A stretch of DNA of 64,000 bases. Source: AP-15 sp963762575. GTDB taxonomy: Bacteria > Pseudomonadota > Alphaproteobacteria > ATCC43930 > CGMCC-115725. Of the stretch, positions 44,695 through 53,676 are shown piece after piece (the first letter of the stretch is position 1; every line of letters begins with the position of its first letter). Made by a program: the position numbers and the translations under genes. The stretch lies in NCBI GenBank assembly GCA_963762575.1, contig CAVXLL010000013.1:372001-436000 (forward strand), given 5' to 3'. The notes under the pieces were generated by a model. It ran no database searches. It saw only the letters and a program-made list of their open reading frames with translations, and was not told the origin of the DNA.

Positions 44695-46939
44695 ATGAGC
44701 GCCGGGAAAGCCGTCTTCGCAGCAGTATTCGCCCTGGCGATGTTTGCGGCTGGGGCACGCGCTCAGCAGAGCCCCGGCCCGGCGGTTGCGATCGACGATG
44801 ACGACATCGGCGGCGTCGTCACCAGCCGGTTCGGGCCGGAAGCCGGCGTCTGGGTCATCGCGCGAGACCACGGATCTCGGCACCCGGTTCGCCAAGATGG
44901 CGGTCACCGACGAACGCGGCCGCTACGTCATGCCGGACCTGCCCAAGGCGCATTACCGGGTTTGGGTGCGCGGCTACGGCCTTGTCGAATTCGCCGAAGG
45001 TCGCGGCCGAGCCCGGCAAGATCCTCAACCTGACCGCCGTGGTGGCGCCGAGCCTTGCCGCCGCGGCGCAATATTATCCGGCGATCTACTGGGCCTCGAT
45101 GATCCGATTCCCGGACCAGAGCCGCTTCCCCGGCACCGGCGCCAACGGCAACGGCATCCCGAGGACTTCAAGACGCCAGGAGCAGTGGCTCAATTTCGTC
45201 AAGACCAATGGCTGCGGCAATTGCCACCAGATCGGCAATTACGCGACGCGGATCTATCGCCGGAGCTCGGCCATTTCGATTCGTCACTCGACGCCTGGTC
45301 GCGCCGGCTGTCGGTCGGCCCGGCCGGGCACGACATGGTCAACTTCATCACGCAGCTGATGACGCCCGGACGGCGGGCATCTGGCGGCGCTCGCCGACTG
45401 GACCGACCGCATCAAGGCCGGCGAGTTGCCGAGCCGCACCCCGCCGCGGCCGGTCGGCATCGAGCGCAATCTCGTCGTCACGGTGCGCGACTGGCTCGAC
45501 CCCAAGCACTACCTGCACGACCTGACGCCGACCGACAAGCGCAACCCGACCGTCAACGGCTACGGCCTGATCTACGGCGCCGCCGAGCTCAGCAGCAACC
45601 TGCCGGTGCTCGACCCGGTCCACAACACCAAGACGACGATGAAGCTGCCGGTGCAGCCCCGATACGCCCAGTTCGGCGCTCGCCAACCAGGTCGTCGCGC
45701 CGTCGCCCTATTGGGGCATGGAGCAGATCTGGGACAGCAAGGTCAATGCCCACAACCCGATGATGGACCAGGACGGCCGGGTCTATTTCACGGCGCAGAA
45801 CCGCGTCGCCCAAGGACCTGCCGGATTATTGCAAGAAGGGCTCGCCGCTGCGCTCGGCCCAGCTTTATCCGCTCGACGTCACCGCATGACGGGTTCGTCC
45901 AGAACTCGCGCCAGGTCACCGTCTAGGACCCGAAGACCAAGAAGTTCACGTTCATCGACACCTGCTTCGGCACCCATCACCTGAACTTCGCCGAGGACGC
46001 CAACAACACGCTGTGGCTCAGCAACAATACCGGGCTCGGCGGAGCCCCAGTGCCGAAGCTCGCCGTCGTCGGCTGGATCAACACCAAGCTGTACTGGGAG
46101 ACGGGCGACGCGGCGAAAGTCGCAGGGCTGGACGCCGCTGATCGTCGACACCAACGGCAACGGCAAGCGCGCCGAGGGCTAGAACGAGCCGGGCCAGCCG
46201 GCCGACCCAGCCAAGGACACCCGCATCCCGTACGGCATGTACGGGATCTCCTAGTCGCCGGCCGACGGCTCGATCTGGGGCTCGAACCTGGCCCATCCCG
46301 GCTACATCATGCGGCTGGCGCCGGGCGCGAACCCGCCCGAAACCGCGCTGGCCGAGATCTACCAGATCCCGCTGCCCGGCTTCGGCATCCGCGGCATGGA
46401 TATCGACCGCAACGGCGTCGCGTGGATGCCGCTCGACAGCGGCCACATCGCCAGCTTCGACCGGCGCAAATGCAAGGGGCCGCTCAACGGGCCGGGCGCC
46501 GAAAAGGGCGAGAAATGTCCCGAGGGCTTTGCGTTCTATGCCATGCCGGGACCGGGCTTCCAGGGCGATCCCGGGGCCGAGGAGAATCCCTATTACATCT
46601 GGGTCGACCAGCACAACATTCTCGGCCTCGGCGCCAATGTGCCGATCGCCACCGGCAACCAGTCGGATTCGCTGCATGCGCTGGTCGGCGGCCAAATCAT
46701 CGAGCTGCGGGTGCCCTATCCGATGGGCTTCTTCGCCAAGGGTCTCGAGGGCCGCATCGACGACCGCGAATGCCGGCTGGAAGGGCCGCGAATTATGGGT
46801 GACCTCGGGCAACCGCACGCCGTTCCACATCGAGGGCATCGACGCGCCGGCGCCCGGCGCGCCGGGCGCCACCCCGCAGACGCTGTCGAGCCCGCTGGTC
46901 GTCGAATTCCAGCTGCGCCCCGACCCGCTGGCGCATTGA
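44695..46939 (+). pseudogene. Secreted carboxypeptidase-regulatory-like/cytochrome protein, many frame breaks and three ambers
   Basis: After ATG 44695 (CGGGGAGA upstream) a signal peptide (AAVFALAMFAAGARAQ) leads to a carboxypeptidase-regulatory-like beta domain (DDDDIGGVVTSRFGPEAGVWV, DERGRYVMPDLPKAHYRVWV), a c-type haem motif NGCGNCHQIGNYATR, and a long propeller-like part (DPKTKKFTFIDTCFGTHHL, LPGFGIRGMDIDRNGVAW, GPLNGPGAEKGEKCPEGF, YYIWVDQHNILGLG, LWVTSGNRTPFHIEGIDAP). Full length would be about 740 residues. Slips lie near 44868, 44997, 45160-45250, 45370, 45600-45890 and 46035-46140. TAG stands where Tyr is expected at 45924, 46180 and 46252. Function unknown; likely periplasmic. Confidence 0.75.
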
Positions 46940-47030
46940 GCACCACACTTCGACGCCGCTCCGCAATCGTTGCGGTGCGACGACTGCCGTGGGACATTGC
47001 GGCATGATGCAGACGACTGGCGGGAGCGAG

Positions 47031-47826
47031 ATGAAAAGGTCGTCAGAACGAGCTTGGCGCTGCTGTTGGGGCTGCTGGTGACCGCGTCTGCAGTCGGCGC
47101 CCAGGCGCCTTTAGCCGACGCCGCATTGATCGACGATCTCGTTGCCGCCAATCGCATCCTCTACGACCAGGGTGTGGTCGACGGCTTTGGCCATGTCAGT
47201 GCGCGCCATGACAAGAATCCCGAGCATTTCCTGCTGGCGCGGAGCATGGCGCCCGGCCTGGTGACCGCGGCAGACATCATGGAACTCGACCGCGACGGCA
47301 ATGCGATCGACCCCCAGGGTCGCGCCCTCTATCTCGAACGCTTCATCCACAGCGAGATCTATAAGGCCCGGCCCGAGGTCAAGGCGGTGGTGCACAGCCA
47401 TTCGCCCGCGGTCATCCCGTTCGGAGTGACCAATGTGAAGCTCCGGCCGATCTTCCATCTGAGCTCGTTTCTTGCGGCCGGGACGCCGGTATTCGAGATC
47501 CGGGAGGCGGGTGGGCCTGCCACCGACATGCTGATCCGCACGCCCGAGCTCGGCGCGGCATTGGCGCGCTCAATCGGCGCGGCGCCGGTCGCGCTGATGC
47601 GGGGCCACGGCGATGTCGTTGTCGCGCCTTCGCTCAAGGAGGCCGTCTTTCGCGCAGTTTATACCGAGGTCAATGCCCGGCTCGAAGCCGAGGCGCTGAA
47701 TTCGGTCAAGGCCAAGTGGTCTTTCTGAACGATGAGGAGGCCACGAAGGCGACCGCCACCAATGCCGGCGTTCTCACTCGCGCCTGGGATTTGTGGAAGG
47801 CGAAGGCGCTGCCGGCGGCGAGATAA
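47031..47826 (+). CDS. Secreted class II aldolase/adducin-family protein, two frame slips
   Basis: The core frame reads a signal peptide (LALLLGLLVTASAVGAQ), LIDDLVAANRILYDQGVVDG, FGHVSARHDKNPEHFLLAR, a zinc site AVVHSHSPAVIPFGV, and MRGHGDVVVAPSLKEAVFRA, as in fuculose-phosphate aldolase relatives. The ATG at 47031 (GGGAGCGAG upstream) is one base out of phase with the signal peptide. Near 47712 one missing base separates the core from the tail FLNDEEATKATATNAGVL, TRAWDLWKAKALPAAR, which ends at 47826. Periplasmic members of this family have unknown substrates. Confidence 0.8.
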
Positions 47827-47836
47827 GGTCGGCGTG

Positions 47837-48295
47837 TTAGGCCAGCTTGTATGCCTGCCGCGCGAGGAGCTTCCAGTTCCCGCCCTCCTTCTGCCAGACC
47901 TCGAGAGTGCCGATCCTGATATTGTTGGTTTTGCCGTCCAATTCGGATTCGGACTCGTAAAGGTGGCGGGCGACCGCGGCGTCGCCGGCCACCTCGATCT
48001 TGAGGTCGGGGAAGGTCAGCGATTTGACTGTCGCCTTCCGGGTCATGACGCCGTTGATGAACTCGACCTTGTTCTGGACCCTGCCGTCGGAATGCCCGTA
48101 GCTCAGCTGATCGGCGGTCAGCCGCTCCAACTGGGCTTTATCCGCCTTCAGCAGGGCCTCGCGCAGCGCTTCGACATTCTGCTTGACCGCCGCTTCGTCG
48201 CCGGCTTCGGCAAACGCAGAAGAGCCGAGCAAAAGGCTCGGGGCGGCGAGCGCGAGCGCGCCGGCGATGGCCAAGTCGCGACGGGTTACTTGCAT
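47837..48295 (-). CDS. Exported NTF2-like (DUF4440) protein
   Basis: 152 residues with a twin-arginine signal (TRRDLAIAGALALAAPSLLL) and a SnoaL/NTF2-like cone fold: VEALREALLKADKAQLERL, DQLSYGHSDGRVQNKVEFI, ATVKSLTFPDLKIEVAGDAA, TLEVWQKEGGNWKLLARQA. Such proteins bind small ligands or act as isomerases; no function can be assigned. GGGAGG precedes the ATG. Convergent with the aldolase gene ten bases away. Confidence 0.85.
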   Translation of the reverse strand: MQVTRRDLAIAGALALAAPSLLLGSSAFAEAGDEAAVKQNVEALREALLKADKAQLERLTADQLSYGHSDGRVQNKVEFINGVMTRKATVKSLTFPDLKIEVAGDAAVARHLYESESELDGKTNNIRIGTLEVWQKEGGNWKLLARQAYKLA

Positions 48296-48665
48296 GTTTC
48301 CTCCCTTGACCTCATAGGTCTGCGTTAACTCTCGATTTCGTGGAACCTAACCTTGTCCGGCCGTGCTGTGGAAGGGGAATTTTCGCCGACGCCGTCCCGA
48401 AAATTGCCGGAATCTTATGGTATGGACGTAAAGAAGCCAAAGAGCGGATCCCCGCTTCGCGGGACAGACGATAACCCGCCGTGGAGACCGACGGACAGGC
48501 GCAAACAGCGAACAACAGCAAACATTCGCTGTGGTTGATGGCTGTTCCTGGCTGTTCTTTCGCCACGAAGATTGCCGAACTTCCAGCGTTTCCGCGGCCG
48601 AGGCGAACCCGCTGGCTGCTATTTTTGTGTACTATCAGCCAACATCAGCGAACCGAGGTGGTCGG
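48296..48665. other. Intergenic region upstream of argG, with a half family A repeat
   Basis: About 370 bases with no supported gene. A half unit of repeat family A (GGATCCCCGCTTCGCGGGAC, 48449-48468, ending near GACGATAACCC) lies in the middle. The argG promoter is presumably in the right half, around 48600-48640. Confidence 0.5.
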
Positions 48666-49910
48666 ATGCGCGAAGCAGTGAGAAAGGTGGTGTTGGCCTA
48701 TTCGGGAGGGCTCGACACTTCGGTGATCCTGCGCTGGCTGCAGGAGGCCTATCGCTGCGAGGTCGTCACCTTCACCGCCGATCTGGGCCAAGGTGAGGAG
48801 CTGGAGCCAGCGCGCCGGAAGGCCGAGATGCTCGGCGTCCGCGAGATCTTCGTCGACGACCTGCGCGAGGAGTTCGTCCGCGATTTCGTATTTCCGATGT
48901 TTCGCGCCAATGCGCTTTACGAAGGCGCCTATCTGCTCGGCACCTCGATTGCGCGCCCGCTGATCGCCAAACGACAAATCGAGATCGCCCGCCAGGTCGG
49001 CGCCGATGCCGTCGCCCACGGCGCGACCGGCAAGGGCAACGACCAGGTGCGTTTCGAGCTCAGCTATTATGCGCTCGCTCCCGGCATCAAAGTCATTGCA
49101 CCATGGCGCGAATGGGAGCTGAGCTCGCGCACCAGCCTTCTCGAATACGCCGAACATCACCAGATCCCGATTACCAAGGACAAGCGCGGCGAGGCCCCGT
49201 TCTCGGTCGACGCCAATCTCCTGCACGTCTCCGCCGAGGGAAAAGTGCTCGAAGATCCGTGGATCGAGCCGGGAGAGTTCGTGTTCAGCCGCACGGTTGC
49301 CCCCGAGGCGGGGCCCGATAAGCCAGAATATGTCGAGATCGCGTTCGAGCGCGGCGACCCGGTCGCTGTGGATGGCGAAAATCTCAGTCCCGCGGCACTG
49401 CTCCAGCGCTTGAACGAGGTCGGCGGGAGACACGGAGTCGGCCGGCTCGATCTCGTCGAGAACCGCTTCGTCGGCATGAAATCGAGGGGCGTCTACGAGA
49501 CGCCGGGCGGGACGATCCTGCAGGCCGCCCATCGCGGGGTCGAGAGCCTGACCCTCGACCGCGGCGCCGCGCATTTGAAGGACGAGCTGATGCCGCGCTA
49601 CGCCGAGCTGATCTACAACGGCTTCTGGTTTTCCCCTGAGCGCGAGATGCTGCAGGCGCTGATCGACAAGAGCCAGGAGCATGTCGAGGGCGTCGTGCGA
49701 CTGAAGCTCTACAAGGGCTCGGCGCGCGTCGTCGGCAGAAAATCGCCGCGAAGCCTCTACAGCCTCGCCCACGTCACCTTCGAGGAGGACGCGGTCTACG
49801 ACCAGCGCGACGCCGAAGGCTTCATCAAACTGAACGCGCTGCGCCTGCGCCTCGCCTCCCGCCGCCTCGGCCCCCTCCCATTCCCTCCCCCGCAAGCGGG
49901 GAAGGGTTAG
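48666..49910 (+). CDS. argG: Argininosuccinate synthase ArgG
   Basis: Joins citrulline and aspartate with ATP in arginine synthesis. The 414-residue protein has the P-loop-like VVLAYSGGLDTSVILRWL, the citrulline/Asp loops GATGKGNDQVRFE and KDKRGEAPFSVDANL, and LTLDRGAAHLKDELMPRYAE. ATG 48666 with GAGGTGG six bases upstream; upstream in-frame extension is non-homologous. After LRLRLASRR the normal family C-terminus stops, and the last 13 residues (LGPLPFPPPQAGKG) and TAG are encoded by a family B repeat. Frame intact. Confidence 0.96.
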   Translation: MREAVRKVVLAYSGGLDTSVILRWLQEAYRCEVVTFTADLGQGEELEPARRKAEMLGVREIFVDDLREEFVRDFVFPMFRANALYEGAYLLGTSIARPLIAKRQIEIARQVGADAVAHGATGKGNDQVRFELSYYALAPGIKVIAPWREWELSSRTSLLEYAEHHQIPITKDKRGEAPFSVDANLLHVSAEGKVLEDPWIEPGEFVFSRTVAPEAGPDKPEYVEIAFERGDPVAVDGENLSPAALLQRLNEVGGRHGVGRLDLVENRFVGMKSRGVYETPGGTILQAAHRGVESLTLDRGAAHLKDELMPRYAELIYNGFWFSPEREMLQALIDKSQEHVEGVVRLKLYKGSARVVGRKSPRSLYSLAHVTFEEDAVYDQRDAEGFIKLNALRLRLASRRLGPLPFPPPQAGKG

Positions 49911-49919
49911 AGTGGGGGT
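49869..49919. repeat. Family B repeat forming the 3' end of argG
   Basis: CCCCCTCCCATTCCCTCCCC, hairpin CCCCGCAAGCGGGG, then GGGTTAGAGTGGGGG, nearly the same as 25440-25489. In the argG frame the unit encodes PLPFPPPQAGKG and the TAG stop. Confidence 0.8.
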
Positions 49920-49928
49920 TCGGCTTGG

Positions 49929-50735
49929 TCATTGCGCTCGGCGCTGCGCTTCCAGCCAGCCGATCATGATGCGGTTGAACGCGTCGGGCGCTTCGACATT
50001 CGGGAAATGGCGCATGCCCGGGATTTCCTCGTAACGGCCGCCGGGCACGAGGCCGGCGAGCCGGCGGTCCTCGCTCGCCGGGGTGCCGGGATCCTCGGCG
50101 CCGCACACGACCAATGCCGGAATGCGCAACGACGGTAATTTCCCGGTGAAGTCGAAGTTCATGATCGCCGCTGAGCAACCCAAGTAGCCCGCCGGCGTAG
50201 TCGCCGCGACGGTGTCGCGGATCTGCCTCCAACGCCCGGGTCTCCGCTGTTTGAAGGCATCGGTGAACCAGCGCTCGACCGTGCCGTCGGCGAGCGGCTC
50301 GAGCGAGTTGGCTCGGCGCACGGTGCTCATGCGCTCCTCCCACATCGCCGCCGCGCCAGAGGGGCTCGCCGGCAAGGTGTCGCACCACATCACCGAGATC
50401 AGCTTGGCGCCGTGCTCGATCGCAAAGGCCTGGCCGATCATGCCGCCGATCGACAGGCCGATGTAGTGCACGCGCGGGATTGCCAGCACATCGAGCACGG
50501 TCGCGACGTCGCCGGCGAGCGCCTGCATCGTGTAGTCGCCGGCAACCGGGTCGCTGCCGCCGTGGCCGCGCATGTCGAGGCGCAGCACGCGAAATCCGGC
50601 CTGCAGCAACGGCGGCACCTGCTCGGCCCAGCTGCCGCCGTCAGAGGCTAGGGAGTGCGTGATGCAGACGACGGACCCACCCTCCGGCCCGGTGAGATCG
50701 TAGTAAAGGCGGCGTCCGGAAAGCGGCAACAGCAT
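49929..50735 (-). CDS. Alpha/beta hydrolase, 3-oxoadipate enol-lactonase-like
   Basis: 268 residues. Oxyanion region CITHSLASDGGSW, nucleophile elbow HYIGLSIGGMIGQ (Ser), acid GAEDPGTPASE (Asp) and MRHFPNVE (His). Overall text matches PcaD-like lactonases and related esterases, but no other beta-ketoadipate genes are nearby, so the substrate is uncertain. ATG 50735 with GAGGAAAT upstream. Last of a run of four minus-strand genes. Confidence 0.88.
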   Translation of the reverse strand: MLLPLSGRRLYYDLTGPEGGSVVCITHSLASDGGSWAEQVPPLLQAGFRVLRLDMRGHGGSDPVAGDYTMQALAGDVATVLDVLAIPRVHYIGLSIGGMIGQAFAIEHGAKLISVMWCDTLPASPSGAAAMWEERMSTVRRANSLEPLADGTVERWFTDAFKQRRPGRWRQIRDTVAATTPAGYLGCSAAIMNFDFTGKLPSLRIPALVVCGAEDPGTPASEDRRLAGLVPGGRYEEIPGMRHFPNVEAPDAFNRIMIGWLEAQRRAQ

Positions 50736-50817
50736 GGCATTTCCTCCTCGTCAGATGTTTCGGGCCAAATCGAAGCTTAGCGCAGACGGAGGCCCGTGGG
50801 AGAGCTCCCCGGCACCC

Positions 50818-51513
50818 TCAAGGGATTACCACCGGCACGCCGGCGATGATCGAATGAGCGTTGTAAAGGACGGCGTAAAGCAGCAGACCGGCGATGACCC
50901 GCAACAGGCTGATGTCACGCCAGTGCAACCGGGTGCGGCCGGCGACCAGCGCGGCAAAGGGCACGTTCGAGGTGACTTCGGCCAGCCGCGCCCAGTTGCT
51001 GCCGAGGGCGAGCTGCTTCTTGCGGTCGATCAGCACCGTGCCGCCGAGCGAGAGGGCCGCGAACGCGCCAAAGAACAACAGCGAGCGCAAATCGCCATTG
51101 GCGATGACGTGGCTGACCGCCCACAGCCCGATCGCCCACATGACCGGATGGCGCGTAACTCGCAATACGCCGGGAGCCGGATCGTCGGCCCTGGCAAATC
51201 GCTCCATCCCGACGGTGGTCGGATTGGGGGTGGTATAGCCGGCGATCAGCAGGATCGTCGCCAATGGCATGACCGCGACCGGAACAAGAGCCATCCACCT
51301 TTCCCGAGGCCACAAAGGAATGGTGGGTGCGTGCGAATAGGCCACGAGAAGCCACGCCAAGGTCACCAAAGCGACCAGCGAATAAACGGCGAGAAAGCCC
51401 CGTTCGCCCAGCTGATCACGCAAGGCTCCGCGCAGCCAGGTGCTCGACAGCACGATGTGGCTGCCGCAGAAGGCGATTGCCGCGATAGCCAGCGAGAGGA
51501 GACCGTGGCTCAT
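50818..51513 (-). CDS. NnrU-family integral membrane protein
   Basis: 231 residues with about six hydrophobic segments and the NnrU/isoprenylcysteine-methyltransferase-like core VLRVTRHPVMWAIGLWAVSH followed by DRKKQLALGSNWARLAEVTS. NnrU-type proteins are linked to nitrite/nitric oxide reduction in some species, but this core also occurs in other membrane enzymes. Starts 13 bases after the DUF167 stop. Confidence 0.88.
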   Translation of the reverse strand: MSHGLLSLAIAAIAFCGSHIVLSSTWLRGALRDQLGERGFLAVYSLVALVTLAWLLVAYSHAPTIPLWPRERWMALVPVAVMPLATILLIAGYTTPNPTTVGMERFARADDPAPGVLRVTRHPVMWAIGLWAVSHVIANGDLRSLLFFGAFAALSLGGTVLIDRKKQLALGSNWARLAEVTSNVPFAALVAGRTRLHWRDISLLRVIAGLLLYAVLYNAHSIIAGVPVVIP

Positions 51514-51526
51514 CCCGCCGGCTGCC

Positions 51527-51856
51527 TCACCCGCCGGGCAGACGGGCGATGTCGCGAGCGACCTGCTCGATCAGCCTTTGCGGGTCCCCGGCGACGTGCA
51601 CAACCTTGTTGCGGCTGGTCGAGCCGCCAATGAGCGAGAGATCGCGACGCGGAATGCGCCAGGCGCGGGCGAGCAACTGCAGCAGCGCCTCATTGGCGCG
51701 CCCGGCTTCCGCCGGTGCGGTAACTGTCGCCTTGAGCACATGCCCGCCTGCGGCCGAGGCGGCGACCGCCACCAGACGATCGGAACTGGCCCGTGGCGAC
51801 AGCCGAATCGCCACCCGCAGCCCGTCGCCCGCCACGTTGAGCGGGCCGTCAGACAA
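51527..51856 (-). CDS. DUF167/YggU-family protein
   Basis: 109 residues: LRVAIRLSPRASSDRLVAV, VTAPAEAGRANEALLQLLAR, RRDLSLIGGSTSRNKVVHV, the complete YggU fold (small alpha/beta protein of unknown function, usually next to yggT as here). The start is TTG at 51856, overlapping the yggT stop by eight bases, which implies coupled translation. Confidence 0.9.
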   Translation of the reverse strand: MSDGPLNVAGDGLRVAIRLSPRASSDRLVAVAASAAGGHVLKATVTAPAEAGRANEALLQLLARAWRIPRRDLSLIGGSTSRNKVVHVAGDPQRLIEQVARDIARLPGG

Positions 51857-52127
51857 GGTATTCGAACATCAGGTTGCGCAGGAACCAGAGGAGCAAAATG
51901 AGGATCACGGGCGAAATGTCGATCCCGCCGAGATCGGGGAGCACACGGCGGATCGGCCGCAGCAGCGGCTCGGTTACGCGCCACAGGAAGTCACCGATCG
52001 TCGCGACGACGCGGTTGTATCGGTTGACGATGCCGAAAGCGACGAGCCAGCTCAGCACCGCCTGGGCGATCAGCAGCCAAATGTAGATCGAGATAATCGT
52101 GCTGACGAGGTTCAGGAAGGCGTACAT
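51849..52127 (-). CDS. YggT-family membrane protein
   Basis: 92 residues with two membrane segments (IISIYIWLLIAQAVLSWLV and ISPVILILLLWFLRNLM) and between them the YggT signature RVTEPLLRPIRRVLPDLGGID. Family members are linked to osmotic or cell-division phenotypes in some bacteria and chloroplasts. First gene of the yggT-DUF167-nnrU-hydrolase group. Confidence 0.92.
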   Translation of the reverse strand: MYAFLNLVSTIISIYIWLLIAQAVLSWLVAFGIVNRYNRVVATIGDFLWRVTEPLLRPIRRVLPDLGGIDISPVILILLLWFLRNLMFEYLV

Positions 52128-52284
52128 CTGGCAGGAACCTCGGCGGCGAGTGGCAGGCAGACCGTACCGTCAGCCGCGGGGGTCCGCAAGCTGCCGACAG
52201 CGCTCGGGTCCGGAGCCTCGCTTGACAGGCTACAGCAGGATCACCATAGTCCCGCCGCGCCTCCTGAAGGGGGACGGACGCCAT

Positions 52285-52360
<76 letters not shown>

Positions 52361-52398
52361 ATGATTCCTGAACATCATCCCCGGTTCGTTAGTATTCG

Positions 52399-53025
52399 TC
52401 AGCTCAGGGCGACCTCAAAGCCGCGCTTGACTCGCGGCCGGGCCATCATTGTCTCATACCAGCGCTTGACGTTCGGGAAGTCGGCTAGATCGACTTGATG
52501 GCGCTCGTGCCGCCACGCCCAGCCAAGGATGGCGAAATCCGCGATCGAGAGATCGCCGCCGGCGAACTCAGCCTCGCCGAGCCGCTTGTTTAAAACGCCG
52601 TAGAGCCGGCGGGTTTCCTTTGAATAGCGCTCGAGGCCGTAGCGCCGGTCCTGCTCGTTGGCGACTTGCAGGAAGTGGTGCACCTGACCGGGCATCGGGC
52701 CAAAGCCGCCCATTTGCCACATCAGCCATTCGAGCACCGGCACCTGGCGGCGCAAATCTGCGGGCCAGAACTTGCCGGTCTTCTCGCCGAGGTAAATAAG
52801 GATCGCGCCCAATTCGAAGATGCTGATCGGCTGCCCGCCCGGCCCCTCGGCGTCGACGATCGCCGGGATCTTACTGTTCGGGCTGATCTTGACGAAAGCG
52901 GGGGCGAATTGCTCGCCTTTGGAGATGTTGATCGTCTTCACGGTGTAGGGCAGCCCCATCTCTTCGAGGGCCACACTGATCTTGCGGCCGTTCGGGGTAT
53001 TCCAGGTGTGAAGTTCAATGCTCAT
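52399..53025 (-). CDS. Glutathione S-transferase (YghU/Nu-like)
   Basis: 208 residues. Thioredoxin-like N-terminal half: LHTWNTPNGRKISVALEE with Asn-Gly near the active site, ISPNSKIPAIVD (cis-Pro) and ISIFELGAILIYLGEKT (Glu-Leu binding glutathione). Helical C-terminal half: WLMWQMGGFGPMPGQVHHF and GGDLSIADFAILGWAW. Layout matches disulfide-bond oxidoreductase-type Nu GSTs. ATG 53025. Confidence 0.92.
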   Translation of the reverse strand: MSIELHTWNTPNGRKISVALEEMGLPYTVKTINISKGEQFAPAFVKISPNSKIPAIVDAEGPGGQPISIFELGAILIYLGEKTGKFWPADLRRQVPVLEWLMWQMGGFGPMPGQVHHFLQVANEQDRRYGLERYSKETRRLYGVLNKRLGEAEFAGGDLSIADFAILGWAWRHERHQVDLADFPNVKRWYETMMARPRVKRGFEVALS

Positions 53026-53112
53026 CGCGATCGGCCTTTCCTACGACAGTGGTTTCCGCCTCGCCTCAGGATTCCCGTGATCGCGCCCGGTATCAAGCGC
53101 CAATCGTCTGCG

Positions 53113-53364
53113 TCACGGCCGGACGCAGTCGAAGAACGCGACGTTCTCCTCCGCCTCTAGGAAGCGCGGCACCCGCTCGTATTGTGCGCAATGCTGCCTG
53201 GCAACAAGCGTCGCGCCCTCGATCTCGCCCGAATAGCCAACCTGGGCAGAATTGGCGTCTCCCTGGAGCAGGAAAGGTTTCGGCCCCGTGCAGCCGGAAA
53301 CCAGCGCCCCGAAAAGCAATGTTAAAAAGAACGGCCGCGCTGCTTGGGAATTAAAGGTCGTCAG
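53113..53364 (-). CDS. Small putative lipoprotein, start uncertain
   Basis: The frame contains a lipoprotein signal (PFFLTLLFGALVSGC) followed by TGPKPFLLQGDANSAQVGYS and HCAQYERVPRFLEAEENVA and FDCVRP. About 65 mature residues with two further Cys, consistent with a small envelope lipoprotein of unknown function. No ATG, GTG or TTG lies at the right distance before the signal; a CTG at 53362-53364 that overlaps the stop of the upstream small gene is the only candidate, or a frame slip hides the true start. Confidence 0.55.
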   Translation of the reverse strand: MTTFNSQAARPFFLTLLFGALVSGCTGPKPFLLQGDANSAQVGYSGEIEGATLVARQHCAQYERVPRFLEAEENVAFFDCVRP

Positions 53365-53585
53365 TCCGAGCCAGCGTTTATCAAGGACTGAATCAGCTGA
53401 ACCGGGTGGAGCAGCGAGGGCATGTTTTGCTCCTCGGCGTTTGGCGGGAGACTGAGCGTCTGATCGATCGCGAAACTGGCCATCGCCACCGTGGCGAAGA
53501 CGATTGCCATCGTCCATGCGGAAAATGTTCCGAGCCGACTGCTGCCGTAGGCGAACGGGTCGCGAATCTGCGATCTCGTGCTCAT
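53361..53585 (-). CDS. Small single-pass membrane protein (74 aa)
   Basis: MSTRSQIRDPFAYGSSRLG then a membrane segment (WTMAIVFATVAMASFAI) and a short exposed tail. It resembles short hypothetical proteins with an N-terminal Ser/Arg tail and one helix; no known function. Its stop overlaps the likely start of the lipoprotein gene. Confidence 0.55.
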   Translation of the reverse strand: MSTRSQIRDPFAYGSSRLGTFSAWTMAIVFATVAMASFAIDQTLSLPPNAEEQNMPSLLHPVQLIQSLINAGSD

Positions 53586-53676
53586 AAGCGTCCCTCTGTG
53601 CCAGCCGTCGCAATCTATCTCCTTTTACGATAGGCAAGTCACTTCCCGGGTGTTCCTGCCCGCTTTCGATGTCGAG

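Noticed and set aside
10751..46254. Reassignment of TAG to Gln or Tyr in this organism
   Set aside because: TAG is used as the normal stop of many intact genes here, and two different amino acids would be needed.
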